From the NCBI RefSeq assembly GCF_050948215.1, contig NC_135151.1:11882220-11946219 (forward strand): DNA of 64,000 nt, given 5' to 3'. This document shows, one piece after another, positions 49,137 to 60,738 of the stretch. Made by a program: the position numbers and the translations under genes. This DNA is from Halictus rubicundus (Eukaryota > Arthropoda > Insecta > Hymenoptera > Halictidae). Positions within the stretch are counted from its first letter, which is position 1. Every line of letters starts with the position of its first letter. The notes below the pieces were generated by a model, which worked only from the letters and a program-made list of their open reading frames with translations, was not told where the DNA came from and searched no databases.

Positions 49137-51130
49137 GGTATTCCTCCGAACGGAGGTCCCTCAGGGACTCACTGCTGTGGGTGAGTACGGGTATTGGCGA
49201 ACCCGGGGCGCCCCGAAGCGCCACCTCAGTAGATGGAAGTTCTGACTTCATCTACTCTTAGTTTCTTGTCGGTTAGGACGTACTTGTGTACGGGGTTGGT
49301 TTGGCTCTCGTGAGCCGTTAGATTTGCACTCTTGTGCATGTTAGGTAGGCCGTACTCGTGTACGGGGTTAGTTTGGCTCTCGTGAGCCTGTTAGATTTGC
49401 ACTCTTGTGCATATTAGGTAGGCCGTACTCGTGTACGGGGTTAGCTTGGCTCTCGTGAGCTGGTCGTAGGTTGGCTCTCGTGAGCTGGTAGATTTGCACT
49501 CGTGTGCATGTTAGGTAGGCCGTACTCGTGTACGGGGTTAGTTTGTCTCTTGTGAGCTGGTAGATTTGCACTCGTGTGCATGTTAGGTAGGCCGTACTCG
49601 TGTACGGGGTCATCGTTTTGTCTTTATTTCATCGTCTTCTGATACTTCGTTGTTCCTCCATTGTTTTGTGTCTAATCATTACTAATCTGTTTCAGATTGA
49701 GTACAACAGTTGCAGAAATTTATCATCGAACGAAGACAACGCATCGTACGAAGACTCGTTTCTTCTTCGATTACTTCTGTGTTCCTCCGTTTTGTGTCTA
49801 ATTATTATTAGTCTGTTTCAGTTAAATCACAACAGTTCAGCATGATCATCGTCGAACGAAGACAACGAATAGTAAGAAGACTTCACAGTATTTATAAGTT
49901 CGTATTAGTTCTCGAGCAATTATTGTGTTAGATTCACTTTGTTAGTTTCGCTTGTTGATTTGGGTCACAGCCTTCTGCTGTGACCAGTTGGTAACGTCAC
50001 CCTCGGACCAGAGGCTACTACTCTGGTTCGCTTCTTTCATTTTTCTTTCTCGTAAATCTGAGCCTTCTGCTCCATTTTTATTTTCTCTGGAATTGTTCAG
50101 AGACTTGTCAGATTTAGTTTTTTTTGGCTCACAATAATTGCTCGATTCGAGTGCGTGCGTTAGTTATTAAGCTTGTTTATTAGTATTGTATAAATGTCGA
50201 GTAATTATTGCCGTAACTTCACTTTGCTCGGTTCGATTTTTGATTCCGACACAGCCTTATGCTGTGTCGGACCTTGCTTGTATGTACCAGACCGGTTGGT
50301 ACCGGTGCTCGGCGTAGATCCATTGAGAGGGATGTTCGAGAGACCTGTTCACTCGTGTAAAATCCTCCCTGCCGTAAGTCCACCCGAGTCGCCTCAACGC
50401 TAGTCGTTGCCTGGCGACAGGTGGGTGGGGGAAACTTAGGGTATCGTTTGAACGCTTCTCTCGACCATCGCTCTTCGTGAGGACACGTCGGGTATCGATG
50501 CTGGCTGGAGTTGGGCTGCAAGCATTGTACGCGTCGCGTCACCCTCGATCCAGAGCCTTCTGCTCTGGTTCGGTTTTGTTTCTCTCTTTGAAAGAATCAG
50601 AGCCTTCTGCCTGATTCGTTTTTAATCTCCCGTGAATCGGAGACTTCTTCTCCGACTCACTCCATTTGCTCCGCAATAATTACTCGACATACTCTGCGAA
50701 ATTTAGTTTCTAAGACTCGAAACCGTCGTTGTAAGAAAGGGAGTCAGAAGGAAGCGTATTGAATTCCTTCTGGCTTCCTTTCGGGTCTCTTGTGCAGCAA
50801 CCTCCTCGTGGTGAGACCCGGGCAATCGGTATTATTCTCTATTTGTAAGAACTTCTAGTAATCTTACAAATAGGGAATAATATCGAGCTAATAGCTGCTT
50901 ATTTATAACTTTGCGATAACATTTTAAAATAAAATTTAAGACGTACTAATAATAAAAACTTGTGTATTTAATTGAATTGTGTCTGAATTTACTTTAGGCT
51001 ACCTCGGGATGAGCCGAAGGTCCTTCAATGCACTCCTTGTTTACTCTTGGCCCATCTTCACCTTCGAGGCAGCTCTCTTTCAATTATTAATCAAAACACG
51101 CTGTTTTTGTTTCTGAATACCTTTCTATTC
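49137..51130 (+). repeat. Hairpin macrosatellite unit 5 (right edge diverged)
   Basis: About 1.99 kb, very close to unit 4 for most of its length, with an enlarged cluster of CCGTACTCGTGTACGG hairpins (49270-49606). One stem shows A to G (CGGACCAGAG../..CTCTGGTTCG), which keeps a G-T pair. The last 150 bp, with the GGCCAAGGG-type stem near 51006-51060, is strongly diverged, marking the array edge. The 69-codon frame is at 50194-50403. Confidence 0.9.
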
Positions 51131-52320
51131 AATGAAAAAGGGTTAGCTTGTCCCTGTTGAACAAGTGTTAGGTTAGTGTTAGGTTTGCTGTCCTCAGCGG
51201 GTTAGATTTACACCTGTTTTCACCCGTTTGCGTGAACGGTCGTGTATTGGGTTCAAAGTCGTATCTTCATCATTTATCATAGGTATATGGGCTAAAGTTC
51301 TCGTCGATCTAGTTACAAGATTTATCGTTCGTCAGAGTAGAGGGCGTAAGAAATCTAGTTGTTGTTAACGCTGTCGGTATTTCAGATCGTGAGACACGAA
51401 ACCCCATATGGTGATTGGTCTACTCCTATACCTCGTCTGTGCCCCGGGCGTGAGCACACTCATATCAGAGAGGAATTCTGTTTCTCTGTTCCTCTCTGCT
51501 CATATCCTCTCTGGCCTCACATATGGTACAGCAGCGCCGTTACAACTACATTCACGTGGTCGCGCGACAAGGGCGACATCACAAACCATCTACTCTTCTT
51601 ACACCGTGCCAAAGTGTATTTACAGTATATTTGCCGATATCGTTGAATACATATTCTAAAGATCAAATTTTTAGATTTATATTTTAAAACAAAATCCAAT
51701 CTTCGGTTCTTTTACCATTTCTAGTTACCACTTACTTGTAAAAGTTCTAAAAGAAACGAAACTCCATTAACCTACACTAGATCTTTCTCGAATCAGGTGC
51801 AGAAATGGTTGTTTGTTGATGTTTACTGGCGAAGATACAAATTTAACTCATTTAAAATATCAATGACCACAGCACATGAATTGAATAGAATACATGCAAA
51901 CGTTGATTGCACAGTTATTTAAGTTCTCTAGTTAAACGAAAAAAACTCTGTGTATTCTTCGTAGCATAGTCACCGGCAAAACGCAGTAATGGTAACCACA
52001 CTTCTGTTCTGATTATTTTTAGAATATGTTAAGAATTTATGTATTATTCATTCACAATTGTCTATTGAATTTGAATTTTGAAAATTGTATATTATTTTAA
52101 TTTTATAAAAAAATTTGAAATACACATTTGTACATGTTAATCAATGTAAATATTTTTAAGATACCAGTAAACGTATCATGTCAACATTTTAATAAGCAGA
52201 ATAAGATCTACTTAATTTCTTTTATTTGGAAACAAAATAACACTATAATAACTAATTAGTTTTCATAGCGTTTGAAAATATAGTAGAAAACAATTTACTA
52301 TGCATTATTTTTTGTTTCAG
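51131..52320. other. Region between macrosatellite and ERH; probable ERH promoter and 5' exon
   Basis: The first 250 bp still echo the array (TTAGGTT, GCGTGAACGG). A CTGTCGGTATTTCAG acceptor-like site ends at 51385, followed by a GC-richer patch to about 51620. The ERH first exon must lie here because the initiator Met is not on the next exon. The best candidate is ATG at 51989-51991 directly followed by GTAACC; ATG at 51409-51411 followed by GTGATT is an alternative. Confidence 0.4.
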
Positions 52321-53040
52321 TCTCATACCATATTGCTTGTTCAACCAGGCAATAGACCTGAAACAAGAACATATTCTGACTATGAAAGTGTTAATGAATG
52401 CATGGAAGGTAATGTAATATTTTATCATTTGATTTTTTTATGCAATGTGTTTATTATAATGAAAAGAATGTTTTTGTATATGCTGTTTTGCATCTTGTAC
52501 TAAGATAATCAGTAAAATTTAGTAACAGATCTTTTTAATTGAAAGATATTAATTATATTTTACATAATTATTCTAGTACCTTATATACTATTAACTCTTT
52601 ACATTCCATTCATGGCAGTGTAGTGACATTCATAATATGTTTCATAAATTATTATATCAATTATTGTGTATATATATATATTTATAAAGTATCCACATTT
52701 TAAAATTGGTATGTTAATGTATAGTTAATTTTTGAAATGATGTCATTACAAACTGTTTAATTAATACATTATCACTTTAATATAGATAAATGATTACATT
52801 TAATTGTTTGTTAACATAGGGGTATGCAAGATTTATGAGGAGCATTTAAAGAGGCGAAACCCAAATACTCCAACTATAACATATGACATCAGTCAATTAT
52901 TTGATTTTATTGACCAACTCACAGATTTATCATGCCTTGTTTATCAAAAATCTACAAATACATATGCTCCATATAATAAAGATTGGATTAAAGAAAAGAT
53001 ATATGTTTTACTACGCCGGGCTGCAGGACATAGCGAGTAA
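52321..53040 (+). CDS. e(r): Enhancer of rudimentary homolog (ERH), exons 2-3
   Basis: Exon 2 (52321-52408) opens SHTILLVQPGNRPETRTY and exon 3 (52820-53040) runs from VCKIYEEHLKRRNPNTP to LLRRAAGHSE and the stop at 53038-53040. They join in phase through a split Gly codon. With the initiator Met from an upstream exon the protein is 103 residues, against the usual 104. Conserved blocks include ADY-type SDYESVNECMEG, TYDISQLFDFIDQL and YNKDWIKEKIYVLL. ERH is a small nuclear homodimer that takes part in mRNA processing, pyrimidine metabolism phenotypes and RNA decay complexes. An intron directly after the ATG is expected for this gene; the exact first exon is uncertain. Confidence 0.95.
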
Positions 53041-53119
53041 CTAATAGACAAAGATAGATGTATGTTTTATGTATAAGACAAATTAACTTTAAGTAAAGGT
53101 CTATATTGCCATTTGTAAT

Positions 53120-53129
53120 AATAAATAAA
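53120..53129 (+). terminator. Poly(A) signals of ERH
   Basis: Two overlapping AATAAA hexamers about 80 bases after the ERH stop codon. Confidence 0.65.
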
Positions 53130-54441
53130 TAATTGAAAAGCATATTGTAATGTTATATTTTCATTGTGATCAACTGATTTCCTAGTAATATTTTCTTTTT
53201 AATCAAGTTTTTAATCAAATCTATCTTGCTCTTATACATATTCTTGCTGTTTACAAAGTAATCATTATTTTAAGTTTATTTTTCTAATGCCAACAAAAAT
53301 TCATGTTTGTCTAAAGTAATTGAATTTTTTCGATAATAAAGGTATTATAAATTAGCTTTACATATAATTTTTTTATAACATTCCATTTTTCCCCCTGTGG
53401 GACTTCCAAAAAATTATCTGAATTAAAACAAATATTAGTCTACAACCATTTAATAATAATATAGATACACATTGAACTTAAAAAATAAATAGTATTGTCT
53501 ATACGTTTTATCATTATCAACTCGCTACTTCGTTACTATCTTTTTGGCGGAAACAAAGCGAAACCGCGATAAATGAGAAAAAAAGGTCGCATAATGTGAT
53601 TGGGACAACAGTGATGTTTCTATAATTGCATACATCCTTCGATATGAGGGTGGAAATGTAGTTTTCATTTTTATGACCTCTAAGTAAGTGCATATTTCTT
53701 CATTTCTGCACTTTTCAACTCTTTCTTTACCCGAAATCAGGTTCTATTATGTTGATACAAAAACAATTGTAGTTGTGTTACGTTAAATTGTAGCATTCAT
53801 TTTAGAATAAATATTTAAATACGTTTAGGTAATATAAATATTATTAAAGCGAAAATATCACTCTATTGATTTGCACAAATGTATTATCTATTGTTTTCAT
53901 TATTTCCTATTGTTAATTTTTCACTGCTGCTGCCTTTAGGCTTGCGCAAATGGCACATGTCGGTAGCTTTTGACAAGCTATAGTAATACATTCTGACTAA
54001 TGAAATCTAAACTATGCGATATTTTAAAGTTTAAGTGTAATTTCGTACATGTTATCGAAGCAATGATCAGATAATAATCCCTTTTTATTGTGGACATATA
54101 TACAGTGTGTATATAGTTTATAAATTATAATCTAAACAGAGCAGTGGTAAGGAACGCTTGAACAGTTCTCAAAATTTTAGGACGGTTAACGAACCAAATT
54201 TGAAATGCAAATAATAATACTATACCAAAATTTCCTTTATTATTCATTAAATTTGTGTGAAATATTAATTATCTAATTATTGCAGTAATTAACAAATATT
54301 CACAAATTGTCTGATACTATGGTCGAATAACGTAAGATATTTCAAATTTACATTTCCAAACTTAATGTTTTTCACAACAAATAAGTTTCGTAATATAAGT
54401 TCTGCTTTGTAAATGTATATACACAATTCACATATAACATA
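53130..54441. other. AT-rich intergenic stretch
   Basis: No exon, RNA gene or repeat recognised. Confidence 0.5.
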
Positions 54442-54919
54442 CAGTCATGTCCGGATATATGGCCACGAGTTATCGCCACCAATTGTTGGAAGCGTTCGTT
54501 TGAGGCCCGCCTTGATGCGGGATATATGTATTCTGGTCTCTCTCACACGGCGTAATACTTATTCTCAACGATACCATACGAACAAATTCTTTCCAAATAT
54601 ATGGCCAACGCCTGTCCAGAATTGAGCAAAAGTTATTACGAATAACAAATAAACCGGTATATTTATTATTCACGAATAACGATTGAATTCAACAATATTA
54701 GGGGACAATAAAGTTTCTCAATCCTCAATCGTTAGCTAAATCAAAGGTGAGCCGAATACGCTCAAGCAGCAATTGCTTTATAACTTTAGCCGGTAGCTTG
54801 AGTAACGATTGAGGAACTATGCCCAAATAACGAATAATATTTCACTCGTTGTTCGTTATTCGAAAAATGCCCAACTTCCCGCTGGTTCGGGTCGGTGGCC
54901 ATATATCTAGACATTATTG
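54442..54919. mobile_element. 478-bp MITE with GATATATGGCCAC ends
   Basis: Terminal inverted repeats of about 27 bp: CAGTCATGTCCGGATATATG on the left and CAATAATGTCTAGATATATG in reverse complement on the right, each followed by GCCAC. TA flanks both sides (54440-54441, 54920-54921). Inner inverted blocks are built on CAATCGTT and TTATTCG. Non-coding. Confidence 0.8.
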
Positions 54920-55209
54920 TACATTGCACACCTGGACAACTGATTGCTCAAGAGTTATCCTATATACTACTCTCCGAACTTAACTAAAATTTTAAGCAGT
55001 TTAGTATACAGGACATCGCCCATTTAACACGGCACAACGCCCGAACAACATCAGATCGGTATCGACATACTCATATTCACAACTACCAAAAGAAAGAAAA
55101 AGTAGGAGTGTCGATGCCGTGCTGTTATCGTTAAATATCGTCACTTCTATCATATCAATGCATATTGGTTTAATGCTGTTTAGGCGTCATGTTGTTAGAT
55201 TATGCCCTA

Positions 55210-55334
55210 GTTCAGACACGGCGGAAACCGCGCGCAGCTTATTTACATTAACGTCTTTATATTCGTTCAAACCTGTCCGCGCGGTCCAACATCCGTCGTA
55301 CGAACTATGTACGTGGTTTCCGCCGTGTCTGAAC
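55210..55334. mobile_element. 125-bp hairpin MITE
   Basis: GTTCAGACACGGCGGAAACC at the left is a perfect 20-bp inverted match to GGTTTCCGCCGTGTCTGAAC at the right, flanked by TA on both sides (55208-55209, 55335-55336). The short size, perfect ends and GC-rich interior point to a recent small MITE. Confidence 0.85.
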
Positions 55335-55945
55335 TATGGTTAGGTATATGTATGATGATGTGTATAGGTAGCGATTCCGAAGGCCGATGCTTTGTAAGCA
55401 ACCAGTTGACCAAACGCGGTATAACATAATCATTCAATTTGTTAATACTCGATCGTAGCATATGAATATCGATCGTAGAAATTTCAAACACACTTGTCTT
55501 TTAAAAATTACCAAAAATCTTTATTTTATATTGGCGTTTGTATACTACTTTATAATGCGTAGCACCTAAGTTAATGCAAGTTGGTTGTTAATTGTAACAC
55601 TTCAGGAACGGCTTGACAGCTCAGACTGAGTTTTAAAATAAGGAAAATCGTAAATTAAACTTTAAAAATTGGCATCAATTAATAACGCGGCGTTTGTTTC
55701 GATGTCATTAGCGCCTAAACTCGGCCTCGACGTACGATAGCTTTGAAGCCATAGCATCTGACCTTTCCATTTCCACTTTGAATCTACCGCTGTGTTTAGA
55801 ATTAATGTAGAAGTAAAACTAATGTAAAAAATTAACTTATAAGTAGGAGATGCGGCAATTGTTACATTGATTCCAATTAAATTTTTTATGATGAATGTAG
55901 AGCAAGAAGTAATATTTTTTTCTTGATTACGTTGATTATAAAGTC

Positions 55946-56392
55946 CCCAGTCAGCCAAACTTGATTCGAGCAAATCTTGATCAATGTTTGTAATCGTACT
56001 TTGCGAGCAAAAGCTGGTCATTTTGGTGTCAAAAGCATGCATGCAAAATTCCATGCCAAATGGAGAGCAAATTGAGACTAAACCTTGGCATTCTTATAGA
56101 GTAAACATCGGGGAAAATTGGAGGAAATCTTTCTGTACGAGGGAAAACGGAATTTAGGATTAAATAATTTTGTTTTATTTATTTATTTTTTTTTAGTTTT
56201 TTTGTTTTGTTTTTTTTTTTTATAGACTGTAGTCTATAAGGAAGCCAAGGTTTGGTCTCAATTTGTTTTCCATTTGGCATGGAATTTTGGCTGCAAACTT
56301 TGTACTCAAATACCGAGCCTAATGCGGAAACAGATGGATCGGAATTTGTAGACAAATTTTGGTGGCAAATCCATAGCAACTGGTTTACTGGG
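55946..56392. mobile_element. 447-bp MITE, relative of the element in eya
   Basis: It starts CCCAGTCAGCCAAACTTG and ends CAACTGGTTTACTGGG, sharing both ends with the element at 3884-4203. It contains an extra long inverted repeat: 56043-56100 pairs with 56234-56291 over about 58 bp (AAATTCCATGCCAAATGG and its reverse). A 130-codon minus-strand frame that runs into it has no family features. Confidence 0.75.
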
Positions 56393-58785
56393 ATAACTAC
56401 TCTGAAAAAGTTCTAAGAAAAATTTTTATTTTACGTTGTAAAAATGCGTCACTGGTATATTGTAGAACATTAATATTAAATATCTTCGTAAATAATGCAC
56501 ATTTGTAAAAGTATGTCGGATATGCATTAATTTAATTTTATTCTGGGATTGTCAGAAAAATCTTGACTGAAATCAATAATACAATTGCTACATCCTTTCC
56601 TTGCTATAGCGTAAGAACACACAACGGATTCATTTAATTTATCATGACACTCCCTCCATTCAATATCATGCACATTATTACAAGTATAATATAACTTAAT
56701 TAAATTGTTCGAATAACGCACAGGTATTGTAACGGTTGAATGTAATTCAATATTTCTCTTAATAGAAGCAGTTGAAAAGATTTAACATAACAACATTACT
56801 CTGTTTGGCATAATGATATTGTTTTATAATATTCGAAACATAACTCAGTTTCATTTCCTCAAGAAAAATAAAAAAAAATATGGCTACAGGTAAGACTCCC
56901 ATACTGTGCGTTCTTCGCAATTCACACCCTAAAAATGTGGACATTATCTAAAATTCTTTTAGCTTTGAAAGAATTGAAAATTCCTTATAGAAACAATGTT
57001 GGCATACAATAGTTACATTTCAATTAATAGTTAAGAATAGAAAAATATATAATATATTAATATATAAGATACAAATACAAAGTGTTTAACAAAACGTTTC
57101 GAACATATGAGTAAAGTTTCACTAATTATAACAGGTTGAAACGCATGCATCTATTAAGATGATTTTCATTTTGCTTCATGATATTTTAAAAAGTAATGAT
57201 GTTTTATTTTTTTCTTAAAAACTTCAATACTCAAGTAGTTATCAATTTTTATATTTATCTTTAGATGACTTGTTCTCCTATTATTATCAATAAGATAGTT
57301 TTGATTTATTTATATCACGTTTGTGTGAACACTAATTTATGGGATTCAAGTTTGTTTCAAAGTTGAGGAGAAACCATACACACAAACAGATTTTAACATT
57401 CTTTTCACAATTCATGTATAGATTGTAGGCCAGTAAACATTCTTGTTTATTGTAGAGCTTAATGAATTCGCAAACAAACAGATTGGAAATGTTCAAATAA
57501 CATTCAAATTCGAAAAAGCTAACGAGCTCGTGATCAAATGCAAATGTATAGATTATTAAAACCAAATTCTTCTTCCTTGAAAGTATTTTTAATATAGTTA
57601 TATACTGTAAACAAATATTCATACTATATGCATATCATTTAAAATTGGAAGATTAAATTCATATTTGGAATATTGAAAAGAATGGAAAGAATAAAACATT
57701 GAATTTTCAGTAACACAAAGATGATTCATTCTGTGTTTATATTATTGTCCAAAATTTAGTCTGTGATGTTGGAAGCCACCGGGAAGTTGATGATTTATTC
57801 TTAAACACTGGTGGTTTGAAAATTCAAACATGCTCTTCGTTTAAAACCCACAATTTTTTCTGAATTGGAACATTTCATCCCACCCACAATGATGTGAGGA
57901 TATAATTCTGACCTATATTACATAATGTATTACATGTATTAAACATTAATCATTTTGGTAATACGCTCCGCGCATTTGTTATAAATGGTCGGCTCAACTC
58001 TAAAATAAATCCTATAAGACGCTTTTTAAACACTAGTGGATTATTAGCAATTCATATTTGGAATTCGTTTATAAACATTGCGTTTTACATTTCACATTAA
58101 ACTGTATTTCAAAGAAGCACTGGCCCAAATTTTAAATTTTAGTTTTTAGTCCAAAACCAAGAAAAACGAATTATTCCTTAATTGAAAACGTATACTATAT
58201 TCTCATACATGACCAAAATAATGTTAGTTCCACTTCATTTTTGTGACGTAAATGTGTGCTTTATGTAATATTTCTAATTTTATTGATCAGTTAGTGATTC
58301 TTTATAATGTAATTCGTAATATACATAATTTGTTTAAATAATATGATTATTATTAGTATTAAGATATAACATGTTTCAATTAGAAAATTCGGTATTTATG
58401 TGCAAAATAAACATAGGTTCACTCAATAGTTTTCTATTTAAAATTTTAAAAATATGACAAAGGCTAAGAAAATTCTTTGCATTGAATCTATTAATTTTTC
58501 AACATTTCTGTTCTGATTTGAGACCACGCTTCTCTGATGCTATTCTTTAATTCATTACTGTTTATCTATCGCCCGTATGGGCAGTGTATTTTACTTCTTC
58601 GGACATAAATAAATCGGCGGACAACAAATCACACCGTTTCGAACAACATTGCATGTATACATCACATGTATTGTCGTTATTGGCTGAAGACCGTAATTTA
58701 TATCGAGATTGAGTGAAATAGAATGATCATCGGCCGATTGGCATGAGGCAAACGACAATATTTTCCCCACTTCGCTTTAATTTAA
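56393..58785. other. AT-rich intergenic stretch
   Basis: No supportable gene. The segment about 57750-58140 is somewhat less AT-rich and may be old transposon debris, but I could not identify it. Confidence 0.4.
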
Positions 58786-58789
58786 ATGA

Positions 58790-59570
58790 CGACATTTGCC
58801 TTCACCTATGCCCGCAGACATCCACCTGTGTGCATGCGAGCCACAAGGATTGCTGAACAGCTGAAGTATTGTTTCCTATTACTGAAAACGTTACGAGATA
58901 AAATGCCGCAAGGTTTTTTAATTGTGGACTTGTCAATGGCCAAGGCAAGACTTCAACTTTTGTTGCTTGAAAGTATCTTTGAATTTATTCTACACAATCA
59001 ATTGGGACATTATTATGCCAATAACCAATTCTGTCATCATATACATCTAGCAAATATTCCAACAATTCTTGGTATTTTTTAGCATTGACCAGAAATTACA
59101 TGATTAGAGTCTTATCGTTATAGCCAAACGCTGCACAAATCATAACGATACTCCTCCATAATTCCTGCTCATTCTGATCTCTTTTTGATCGCGTAAATTG
59201 TGTTTGTAGTACTGAAAAACATTCGAACCGAGGTCTTGACATGAGATCTTGGATAAATTCTAATCTCTCATCTTTGTGAAGTTTAATGAGAGGGGACTTT
59301 TTCGCTCGTTTTTTGTACCGAAGCGTCTTACTTGTCCTTGTACAACAACTGGCAAATCTCGTTTAGTCCTTACTTGCGACGTGTTCAATTTATTTTGCGA
59401 GCTTCGTAAAAAATTTTTCATCTATCCCTCTGACTTAACTTCTTTGGATGAGCTGTAGATTTTTTGGAGCCATATTGATCGTCTAATTGTACAAAATGTT
59501 TGTCAATTTTTCTGTTTGAGAGATTCGTGTCCTTGGAAGCAGTGATTTATCCATTTTCATGATCGTCTAA
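58790..59570 (-). pseudogene. Decayed Tc1-type (IS630/Tc1/mariner) transposase
   Basis: Minus-strand translation across frames recovers the Tc1 transposase order: KKLSQRDR.KIFYEARK (helix-turn-helix region), then T.QVRTKRDLPVVVQGQVRRF, then LIKLHKDERLEFIQDLMSR, a region like G..VMVWGAF (SIVMICAAFG), NAKKYQELLEYLLD-type sequence, and VEVLPWPLTSPQLK followed by CGILSRNVFSNRKQY, the equivalent of the conserved WP..SPDLNPIEN.WG block. Several stops and frameshifts interrupt it, the DE.KF segment is not readable, and no terminal repeats were located. It is a dead copy on the same strand as, and downstream of, PAPLA1. Confidence 0.75.
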
Positions 59571-60738
59571 AGCTTTTATGACCCTTTATGCTCTAAAAGT
59601 ATTAAGTAATTATATGATTTATATTAAAATATACAAACGTCGCAGAGTTTTGTTCTTACCTTATAGAAGTTGTTCAAACTATGAATTATCAAAAGTATTT
59701 TTTTAATAAATCACTGTGAACCTATGATTATTTTGCTCTATTAACACGATAACATTCAATAAATTTCTTAATTAACCATGTCTAACTATCTACGCTGTTG
59801 AAACTCAGGTGACTACTGCTACATGGGATTGGCCACGTCCATTAAAAACAATAATAAAAACCGCAAAATATGTTCCACAACGTGGATAGAAATAAGAACA
59901 CTAAACAAGCTTGTTCACGCTGTGAACTTATCATTATTTCGGCCACTGTAGCTTATAATGATATTTATGTATAGTATGGGAGTCGTTACTGTATAAATAT
60001 ATCTAGTTTCATTTAGAATTCGACAAGTGTTAGTATATATATGTAAAAAAACATTCAGGTATCATCCTGAAATATTACATTCCTATATTGTTTATACAAA
60101 TAAAACATTTTGCTAGTATCTATACTGTTAAACATACGATAATAGTAATGCAATAAATTTGTGTCATAATACGAATTGTTACATTACTAATTAAGTCACC
60201 ATCACTAGAATATTTGTAGCATTTTTTATAGAACGACTTTATCGAAAAGATAATGTTATTTTTACACTTCTATATATAACAAAGACAAGGGGTAACAACT
60301 TTTCAATGATATAAAACGTATTATACAAAACAATTCTTATGCTATAAATACATAACATTCTAGTTATATTAATTGTATTGTTATACATTTGAATAAATGT
60401 TTTGCATAACACATATGTATCATGTTTAACAGAAATATAGAGTGCTGAATTAAGTAATAAAATAAGTAACTATTTTAATGTAATAAATGTGAACCACTTT
60501 ATCAAGTATATGTAAAAACATACGGTTTTGTCAAAAAAGTTAACTACATACTAATTTTTAATTATATGAGCAATATAACCTGATTAATTTAGATTAAATT
60601 TATATTATTGTATCGATTTTTCATTATCACAGATTGTTTTAGTAGGCCTACTGTCAAAATTAGACCCTGAGGCCTACAATGGACTAGTCAATTTTAGTAA
60701 ATTCTATTTGAATACCATACTATATGTGCAGATAAACA
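59571..60738. other. AT-rich region downstream of PAPLA1
   Basis: Probably contains the PAPLA1 3' UTR on the minus strand. I see no further exon or repeat. Confidence 0.4.

Larger units (their letters stand above)
37994..51130 (+). ncRNA. Candidate long non-coding RNA locus covering the hairpin macrosatellite
   Basis: This is a hypothesis entry. A plus-strand initiator and donor sit at the left edge. Five hairpin-rich tandem units follow, each with an AATAAA near its right part (about 42298, 44435, 46427, 48478 and 50931), and a TATTTCAG acceptor lies beyond the array (51385). Stem-preserving paired differences between units point to function at the RNA-fold level. Strand is inferred from the donor and AATAAA orientation; transcription itself is not shown by the sequence. 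Alternatives are an untranscribed macrosatellite or a tandemly amplified non-autonomous transposon. Confidence 0.35.

Noticed and set aside
39906..51130. CRISPR-like array or rDNA
   Set aside because: Units are about 2 kb with many different hairpins, in an intron-containing eukaryotic region; no spacers, cas genes, or rRNA core sequences are present.
55662..56054. 130-codon minus-strand frame
   Set aside because: Runs into the end of a MITE and shows no domain; probably fortuitous.
58786..59082. 98-codon plus-strand frame
   Set aside because: It is the antisense of the decayed Tc1 transposase.
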